A stretch of 64,000 bases of DNA from Nageia nagi (Eukaryota; Pinophyta): NCBI GenBank assembly GCA_050084985.1, contig JBITNC010000001.1:20770001-20834000 (forward strand), written 5' to 3'. The notes under the pieces are model-generated. The model saw only the letters and a list, made by a program, of their open reading frames with translations, was not told where the DNA came from and did not search any database. Position numbers and translations under genes: made by a program. Positions 57,036 through 64,000 of this stretch are shown here, one piece after another (within the stretch, counting starts at the first letter, position 1; the number at the start of each line of letters is the position of its first letter).

Positions 57036-58477
57036 ATATAGTTGATACTTATTTTCAAAATGTCTATCATAGATTGAGTCTTGGTAATGAGATTGGAAAT
57101 CATGACTTTCATTTGCATGATGGATTACTTTTTCATTTGGGAAAACTTTGTATTCCTAATGGTGAGAGGAATGATTTGATTAGGTAAGCTCATACTTCTC
57201 ATATTTCAAAACTCTTGCTAATCTACAAAGGTATTGTTACTGGCCTAAAATGTAAGAAAAAGTATCTAGATATATCAAAGGTTGTATGTTATGCAGTGTA
57301 AGCAAACCCAATAACAGTAAATTTGGTTTTTATATGCCATTGTCCATTCCTACATGACCATGGGAGAGTATTTCTATGGATTTTATTGGAGGTTTACCTA
57401 TATCTAAGAGAGGTCATGATTATTTATATGTGGTTGTGGATAGATTCAATAAGATGTGTATTCTAATCCCATGTAAAAAGACTATGATAGGTCAAGAGGT
57501 AGCTAATCTTTTCTTTACTTATGTGTGGGTACATTTTGGTCTTCCCACTTCTATCATTTCTGATAGGGATTCTAGGTTTCTTGGAAAATTTTGGACTTCT
57601 TTATGGGAAAGGATGGACACTAAGCTAAAGAGGAGTACAACATTTTATCCACAAATAGATGGTCAAACAGAGGTGGTAAATAGGACCATGGTACACCTAT
57701 TATGGGGTTATTGTGGTAAGCATCCTAAGACTTGGAATGAGCATTTGAGCTATATATAGCATGCATATAATTAGGCTTTACATTATTCTACTAACAAAAA
57801 ACCTTTTGAGACTTATTTTGGTTATTTGCCAAAATCACCTTTTGATATGGCTTTTGCTTCAACAAGTGATGGAGATATAGTTCTTCATAATGAGGAGGAG
57901 TGGGTAAAGAATTTTATTGAGAGGATCAGATTGATTCATTAGAAGGTAAAAGAATAGTTGGAGAAGAGTCAGGCCAAGTATAAGGAGAGGCATGATCATC
58001 ATCAGGTGGATCATAAATTTCAGGTTAGGGATCAAGTATGGCTTCATCTCAGTAAGGAGAGACAGCATGGTAAGGGAAAGAAGTTGAAACTAATAAGGTA
58101 TGGACCATTTACCATTATTGGTTAAGTTGAAGATAATGCATTTTGGTTGGACTTACCACCCTATATGCAAATGTATTCTATTATTAATGTTGAGAACTTG
58201 AAGTTCTATGAACCAACCTTAGTTGTAGAAGATACAGATGTTATGTTACCATTAGTTGAGGATTTAGCCCCTATGCACATGAATGTGTTGGTTGAGGATG
58301 CAATATTGGAAAAGAAGTAATGATCATCTCGTAGTGGAATACATGAGGTTTGGTGTATTGGAGTGAAGGGCCAACATCCACACAAGTCCAAGTGGTATGC
58401 AGTTGATCAGGTGAGGGAGCTCTACCCTAACCTCATTTCATCATCCTAATTACTTTTGGGGATAAAAGCTCTCTCTA
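57036..58477 (+). pseudogene. Copy B integrase and C-terminal tail
   Basis: The zinc-binding region has lost about 20 bases relative to copy A near 57205, destroying the first His pair spacing. The core is open at 57376-57759: MDFIGGLPISKRGHDYLYVV, FGLPTSIISDRDSRF, then IDGQTEVVNRT. Catalytic D (57379), D (57562) and E (57670) are intact, with exactly 35 residues between the last two, the classic D-35-E spacing. A stop at 57757-57759 is shared with copy A. The tail carries further stops (57955, shared; 58123; 58318) and ends with the same possible chromodomain-like W-x-x-x-x-V segment. Confidence 0.85.
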
Positions 58478-58479
58478 AA

Positions 58480-58512
58480 TGGGGAGGAATGATCCAAAAT
58501 TTAGATCCTTTT
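58480..58512 (+). repeat. Polypurine tract and first 22 bases of LTR3
   Basis: GGGGAGGAA followed by TGATCCAAAATTTAGATCC. Sequence identity with LTR1/LTR2 ends at 58512, exactly where TGTAGACACC starts. Confidence 0.85.
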
Positions 58513-58935
58513 TGTAGACACCTAAAAATGTCCCTTTTTAACTAGTAAACATTGAAATAATCATAACTCTTTATACAAGCCTCAAATAGGTTTAAAAACC
58601 ATATTATTGGATAGCTCTCATCAAGTACATGCAAAACAAGTGGTCACATGACCCCTTTTAGATAAAAATTGGCTATTTGGTGATCATGTTAATATTGTTA
58701 TAAAAATTAAAAACTAATCATTGGTGAACCAAAACAAATGCTGGCATTTTGGGATGATTGCCAGCATCCGTCTAGCAATCGCCAACGACTCTATAACAGC
58801 CGAATAGAAACCAAAATGGTGAGAGAAATTTGAAACATTTCACCCTTCTAAGATGATGTGGATAGAGGGGATTAGTTACGACCTATGGGGGCTTTTCACT
58901 TCCCCTTACCAGCCTTGGAAGATCTCACCTAAAAT

Positions 58936-58944
58936 CTATAAATA
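58936..58944 (+). promoter_or_regulatory. LTR TATA box
   Basis: CTATAAATA followed by caagcc; the lone LTR at 11574 has CTATAAATA followed by aagcc. Confidence 0.5.
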
Positions 58945-59514
58945 CAAGCCAATATAAAACAATAAAGAGAATCTTGACCCCATTTTTGAAGTAGGGTAAT
59001 GCTGCCAAAATCTTGTGAGCTCATACCTTTCATTATTTTATGCTAGTTTCAATTTAATATATGTCATACATAGATGCTTTGATGTTATTATCTTTTGCAT
59101 GTGTGTAGGATTTACAGGTTGTTCATATCAAGGAGAGAAGCAAGCAAATCAAAAACAATAGAGATCTAATACTCTTGTTTTGGCAAATGGCATTTGTAAA
59201 AGTCCCTTCCAAGGGAAAATTATAGTTTGAGCTGAAAATCAATATCAATTTATAATTACAATATTTTTACCTATTTCACATAATTTGAGGTTCAGTAAGA
59301 TTGAAGAATAATTGTATTTTATGTTATTCTACATTCTAGCTCTATTTTCACTGCAACATTCTAGCACTAGAAGGAGGGCCCTTCCATTATTGATAGGGAG
59401 GTTTTTTATTTATAATGATTTTACCTTTCTGTTATTTGGTTTATTTGAATTTCTCCATATACTAACTTCAAATTTTGAATTCTATGCATTTTAGGAAATC
59501 TATTGCAGAAATGC

Positions 59515-59662
59515 TAGCGACTGGAATCGAACATCAGTGACTCAAAAGGAACACCAGTGATTTACAAAGTAATCCAGACTAAACATCAGTGATTAGAATT
59601 AGATGTCGATGACTCAAAATAAACACCAACGACTTCTATCTAAATATCGATGACTCATACTC
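59515..59662. repeat. Short-word array, ATCGATGACT type
   Basis: Successive aacatcagtgactcaaaa, aacaccagtgattt, aacatcagtgatt, atgtcgatgactcaaaa, aacaccaacgactt and atatcgatgactca, spaced about 20-33 bases. The same word type appears singly or in small groups at about 9650, 10062, 11685, 12240 and 58765. Confidence 0.75.
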
Positions 59663-60048
59663 CAGGTCATTTTGCCTCCTTTTTTTATTTCTAAAAAAAA
59701 TAAAATAAAATATATAATATGTTTTTAAAATGGAAGGATACTTTTGAATGTGATTCCTTTGCCTAGAATGCATATAAGAATGGGTAGAAAAGATTAAATG
59801 CATATTTGTTATTAATTTATTTTATGTATAATGTTATGTATTTATTTTCATGTTTTGGGTGAAGGGTACGTACACATTAATACTTTTTATCTTGTCTACT
59901 TATGCTCTCCCTTTGCGCTTCATGTGATCTAAGGTGACCAAAATAGACCTGATAAGAAGGAGTAATTAATTATTCTTTTCTTTCACATTCACACTATCAT
60001 TAATTTGGTTAATTTATCCACACATAATGACCTCTTACCAAGTTTTCC

Positions 60049-60535
60049 CTTACCACTCCATTGGAGGTCGAAGGGATATGTGACTAGTAAGAGGAGGTAA
60101 TTTACTACACATAATACTTCCACAATTGGAAGGGGTAAATGAATCACATTAAAAGAAATGAACTTAAGGAAAATAAATCAAGTTTTGGGTAGCGTAAATC
60201 ATATTAAAAGGTTAATGAATTGGAGGGATTCGAATACACTAAGTACTTTCACTTAACAAAGTATGCTCTCACTTTTGCGCTTCAAGTGATCCTAAGTGAT
60301 CAGAAATAAGTTAAGTGAAAGAGGTAAAATTTATTCACATATTATTTGGAAATATACTTCACATTAACACTATTAAAGATGTCTGCCCTTACCACTCCAT
60401 TAGAGGTCAAAGGGATATGTGATTCTTGGAGGAGTAATTGAACCTCACTTAATTAATTTATCTACACTTAAGGGCTTTTTACTAAGTCTGCTGTTACCAC
60501 TCCATTGGAGGTCGAAGAGATATGTGACTAGTAAG
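60049..60535 (+). repeat. Three 43-nt potential hairpins in the leader
   Basis: Copies at 60049-60091, 60388-60432 and 60493-60535, each containing ttaccactccattggaggtc followed by gaagrgatatgtga. The outer arms CTTAC and GTAAG can pair in the first copy (TTAC/GTAA in the third), and the inner arms CTCC and GGAG pair around a small loop. The second copy lacks the right outer arm. They sit between LTR and gag on the sense strand. Confidence 0.75.
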
Positions 60536-60787
60536 AAGAGGAAATTTATCACATATAAAACTTCCACAGCTGGAAGGATTTAATGAACATCATTAAGAGG
60601 TTGGATAATGAATCATATTATAATTAAAAAAGAACAACGGGGTTTATTAAGGTCAAAGATCCACTTAAAATAAACTTTTGATTGTATCACATTAAGATAA
60701 GATAAGTAAATGGACATGAATGATTGGGAGGGTAGTATGCATAAATGTATTTTACTTATTTAAATGCATTAAAGGAATTTTATCATT

Positions 60788-61525
60788 ATGAGGTTTGTAT
60801 TGGTTGCACTTTTAAATTATGTTCCTTTTTCTATCAAAGTAAAACCAAAAATACAAAGACTATGGTCACATCTTGCCAAGTCAACTTTAGATACTTATTC
60901 TACTTCAAAGGTCATGAAAAATGATTTTTATATTGACATTGAAAAGCTTTTAGCATACTTAGCAAAGATAGCACAATGTACTATACCTCTTCTTCAATCC
61001 TCAAAAAACCTTGTTAGATCCCATGAAGAGCTAGAGTATAGTTCTTCCATTCCTTCACCCTCATCATGGGATGAGTTTGACACTGAAAATAATGAGCCCA
61101 TAATAAAGATTGAAAACTGATCGACACATCTCATCAAATTAAAATCTTGTTGTGCATCCCCTTTTGATACTATCAAACCTAATGAATCCAATTTGCTAAG
61201 GGATGAATCTAGTATTAATGCCAAAGGCCTTGATGCAACATCCTATGCTAAATCATATGACCTCATAGAGTTAGATACCTTGATGTCTTCACCCCAACCT
61301 TGGGATGAATATGATATTAAAGAAGAGGAGTTTGACATGAATCTTGAGGACCTTTCAGAATATTCCTTAGAATTGCAATTTCATTCTCCTCCCCTTCTAG
61401 AGGTTACAAGACTTTCTATTAATTCCCATGAATCTCATGATATTCTTGAGTTCAGGGATGAAACTTGTTCATTCTCATCACAAGTAGAAATTGGAGAGCC
61501 TCACATAAGAATTAAAAAACCATAG
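60788..61525 (+). pseudogene. Acidic gag leader frame
   Basis: One frame of 245 codons interrupted by a single TGA at 61118. It begins MRFVLVALLNYVPFSIKVKP. Two similar acidic segments, PSPSSWDEFDTENNEP (about 61050) and SPQPWDEYDIKEEEFD (about 61290), suggest an internal duplication. No known domain. It precedes gag in the same orientation, so I read it as the N-terminal extension of gag. Confidence 0.5.
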
Positions 61526-61722
61526 ATTGTATTATTGAATCTCAAGAATTTCAATCACAAAGAAATGAAAAATATAAAAATAAAATTTCCAAAGCTAATA
61601 CACATGAGCTTAGGAATGAACATCCATGTGGGGAAACAACACATCATGATAATGATACAAAGTTTTATGAGGATGAATGTTGTTCAAACCCACTAAAAAT
61701 ACCTTCAAAATATCAAAATAGC

Positions 61723-63500
61723 TTGATGAAAAATTGGGAATATGATAAAGAAGATAGCCCTACAACAAATAAATTACTTAGGAATATTTTCTATGATGAA
61801 AAAGCTAAGAATATTTTGCAAAGGGAATCTCACAAACAACAACAAGCATGTTCTTCTCATGATCAACATGACAAAACCTTCAATGAGTTTGTCAAAGAAA
61901 TGAGACAAGAACAGATGAGGCAAAAGCATGATGTAAAAGCTTATGCAAACCAAAAGAGTCAAGCTTGGGCGCAATTATCATCACCTCTTAATTACCAAGT
62001 ATGGAGATATCAAAGCTCTTACTCTAATCAACAAAGAGAATTGCCTCTTGAGAGCTTAGATTATCAACCTCAAAGCTTCTCTTCACAAGCTAGGATGACT
62101 AACCCTGCCTATCAAAAAACACCTCATAGGGCTAAGTCTTGTGTGGAAGATTTTGATAGAATGACCTTGTATTTAGTAAGAACCTCACAAACAAATCCTC
62201 AATGTAAGATCTCAAACAAATTCTTCTATGATCCTTACTCCTATGAGAAACACTCATCGCAAGAAAAATGTAGAAAAGCTTTAGCTAAACAATTCAGGGT
62301 AGGATACCCTCTTTTGCGGAGTTGGAGGCAAAGAGAAAACACATAGAGAGAGATTATGAAGAAACTATAAACTTTAGTAAAAGATATGAAGATTTTAGAC
62401 ATAAGCTAGAAGAGGAAGCCAAACTTAAAGAAAAGAATATATAACTCAAAGAAAAAGAAAAGCAAGAGCTTGACAAACAATGACAAATTTTTTATAAGGT
62501 AAACAAGAAGTTCAAGATAGTTGGTTACTTCATGAGAAGTCTCAACAAAATAAAGCACAACCATCTACAACCCTTAGAAATTCAATGCAAAGGCAGCATT
62601 TACCTTCTAATCTTCCATCATTACCATCTTCATTGTTGTCAAGACCTCCTTCTGATGATGAATCTTATAATTTAGACCTGAAGTTAGAAAGAAACACCAA
62701 TAATAGAAGATACCAAAAACATCCTCAAGGTAGTTGGACAGATAAATAATTAGAAGATTTTATGAAAGATTTCATGAATAAAGAAGTGAACACATCAAGG
62801 TTCAATAAGTTGACATATGATGATATTTGCAATGAACCCATCCATCCTAGTGTCCCTAAGAAGAAATTACCTCACAACTTTGAAATACCTAAGATAATTC
62901 CTTTTATAGGAAATAAGGATCCTAAGGAACATTTAAGGTGGTTTAAGTTTTCAAATTACCTAATTTCTAATGATGAGGAATTGATGATACATTTGTTCCC
63001 CATGACGCTTGCAGCCCAAGCCTTGGAATGGCATAATAATTTGCCACAACATAGTATTTATTCATTTCCTCAATTGGCAAACTTGTTCTTACAACATTTT
63101 AGGATTTATATCAAAGAGGAATCTTCTATTATGGATCTTGTAGAACTAAAACAATCTCAGAATGAATCAATTGTTGACTTTGTTTCATGATGGAGGGATA
63201 TACTCTATGGCATGCCCTATACTTTACCTCAGGAGGAGTTAGTTAAATTATTCAGTCAAAATTGTTTAAGGCCTATAGCTAGTATATTACAAATCCAACA
63301 ATATAATACTCTCGAAAAAGTTATTGCTTAGGCAGTTATAATTGAGAAGGTCAAGATTAAATACGGTGAAATAAAAATTATGAGAAAAGAAAAATATAGA
63401 AAAATGAGTATTGTAATTATCACCATCAAAGAGGTCATAGTATGAAAAATTGTCTAGCATTGAGAAATAGAACTCAAAATTCAATCAAAGATAATAACTT
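61723..63500 (+). pseudogene. Ty3 gag relic
   Basis: A Gln/Ser-rich leader is open at 61723-62346 (e.g. QLSSPLNYQVWRYQSSYSNQ). The capsid-like core is open at 62762-63190: RFNKLTYDDICNEPIHPSVP, NFEIPKIIPFIGNKDPKEHL, LFPMTLAAQALEWHNNLPQH, SFPQLANLFLQHFRI. After a TGA at 63188 the same frame continues DILYGMPYTLPQEELVKLFS and SILQIQQYNTLEKVIA. The zinc knuckle CNYHHQRGHSMKNC is at 63412-63453, C-x2-H-x4-H-x4-C, with all ligands present. It is among the better preserved gag relics here. Confidence 0.82.
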
Positions 63501-64000
63501 GGAAGGTGAAGACCATACTTCTATTTTAGATCAAAATTTAAAAAATTATCAAGACTCACTTCCTTCATATCAAGTAAATATAGTATCTATTGTACCTAAT
63601 TACAGCCAAGTGACACCCACCTGGAATCCAAGTAATCAACCTATTATAAGAATAGTTGGAGTTGATACTGGAACTCAAAACATACAAGAAAAACAAATTG
63701 ATATATCATATAATCAAAAATCCAAAATGTAAGTCCCTCCATTGATACATCAACCTATAATTTCTTTTTATGACCATGAGAGACAACCAAACAAGGGACC
63801 TCAAGGGTTAGATCCACCTCTACATGTCATCGGTAAAGTAAATGGTAAAATTGTTAAGAGGATATTAATAGATGAAGGGTCAGATGTCAATATCATATCT
63901 ACATCAGCATATCACAAATTGAATCTTCCCTTATCTCATATTTCTTTACCATCATTACAAATAAAAGCATTTAATAATGCCTTATGTTCAACAATAGGGT
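63501..64000 (+). pseudogene. Aspartic protease region, cut by the window end
   Basis: A linker with LPSYQVNIVSIVPNYSQ and IIRIVGVDTGTQN, one stop at 63730, then GLDPPLHVIGKVNGKIVKRI and LIDEGSDVNIISTSAYHKLN, with active site DEGS at 63871-63882. The D-x-G-S form is usual in this plant Ty3 group. It continues past 64000, where RT should follow. Confidence 0.78.

Larger units (their letters stand above)
52806..58512 (+). mobile_element. Chromovirus-like Ty3 copy B (full internal region)
   Basis: LTR2, primer site (53891), gag (53968), protease, RT, RNase H, integrase, tail, polypurine tract and 22 bases of LTR3 (58490-58512). LTR3 is cut by the LTR of another element at 58513. Domain order protease, RT, RNase H, integrase is Ty3/gypsy. 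Decayed by stops and small indels but with all catalytic integrase residues kept. Confidence 0.88.
58513..60787 (+). repeat. LTR and leader with repeat arrays
   Basis: TATA-like CTATAAATA at 58936-58944. An array of six or so short ACATCAGTGACT / ATGTCGATGACT words lies at 59515-59662. From 59890 to 60600 a module of about 300 bases is repeated with hairpin elements (listed separately). The boundary between LTR and leader is not resolved. Confidence 0.65.
58513..64000 (+). mobile_element. Ty3/gypsy element with acidic gag leader, runs off the window
   Basis: LTR start TGTAGACACCTAAAAATG, leader with hairpin repeats, gag leader frame (60788-61525), gag (61723-63500) and protease (63770 to window end). 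Related by LTR terminus and protease wording to the element at 43470-49444, but its gag leader is different. Confidence 0.75.

Noticed and set aside
59893-60590. Leader repeats as a tandem satellite or centromeric repeat
   Set aside because: Only two to three diverged modules, located between an LTR and gag; better explained as retroelement leader.
1-64000. tRNA, rRNA, CRISPR arrays or bacterial operons
   Set aside because: No cloverleaf with conserved A/B boxes, no rRNA segments and no regularly spaced direct repeats with unique spacers were seen. The TGGTATCAGAG hits are retroelement primer sites, not tRNA genes.

Overview
This window looks like nuclear intergenic DNA from a seed plant with a large, transposon-rich genome. 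It is AT-rich and has no intact host gene that I can recognise. Nearly all the coding signal is decayed LTR retrotransposon, mostly Ty3/gypsy with some Ty1/copia-like, broken by stops and frameshifts. A gymnosperm or another large-genome plant fits, but that is inference; only plant ancestry is well supported (plant Ty3 lineages with an extra archaeal-type RNase H, plant mobile domain relics, initiator-Met primer sites).

Layout, left to right. About 1.05-2.5 kb (+) and 7.6-9.5 kb (-) hold two relics of a plant mobile domain (PMD) gene with an acidic tail. Between them lies a minus-strand Ty3 fragment: gag at 2.95-5.12 kb and its 5' LTR at 5.18-5.97 kb. From 9.5 to 12.4 kb there is an old 690-bp tandem duplication and a lone plus-strand LTR. 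A minus-strand Ty3 pol relic occupies 12.5-14.1 kb and a 24-bp minisatellite 14.9-15.05 kb. A complete gag-only LTR element spans 15390-22790 with target duplication CACTT. A minus-strand Ty3 element with RT, RNase H, archaeal-type RNase H and integrase follows at 22.8-28.1 kb; its 3' LTR is itself split by a 483-bp solo LTR with duplication GATCT.

The right half is a nest. A plus-strand Ty3 relic (about 34.85-43.47 kb), ordered gag, protease, archaeal-type RNase H, RT, RNase H, is interrupted at 37162-41359 by the youngest element in the window. That element is 4198 bp, with 317-bp LTRs differing at 4 sites, target duplication ACATC, an initiator-Met primer site and a polypurine tract. It encodes a copia-like gag N-terminus followed by an uninterrupted 553-residue acidic, repeat-built protein of unknown function, and no pol. 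This is the best candidate for something undescribed. The same Ty3 relic is cut at 43470 by another Ty3 element (gag and protease to 49444). That one is cut at 49445 by a tandem pair of chromovirus-like Ty3 elements sharing their middle LTR (LTR, pol, LTR, gag-pol, LTR stub; 49445-58512). The last LTR is cut after 22 bp by another Ty3 element (58513 onward) whose gag and protease run off the window end.

Only the 37162-41359 element shows signs of recent activity. The rest is a record of successive insertion, recombination between LTRs, and C-to-T type decay.
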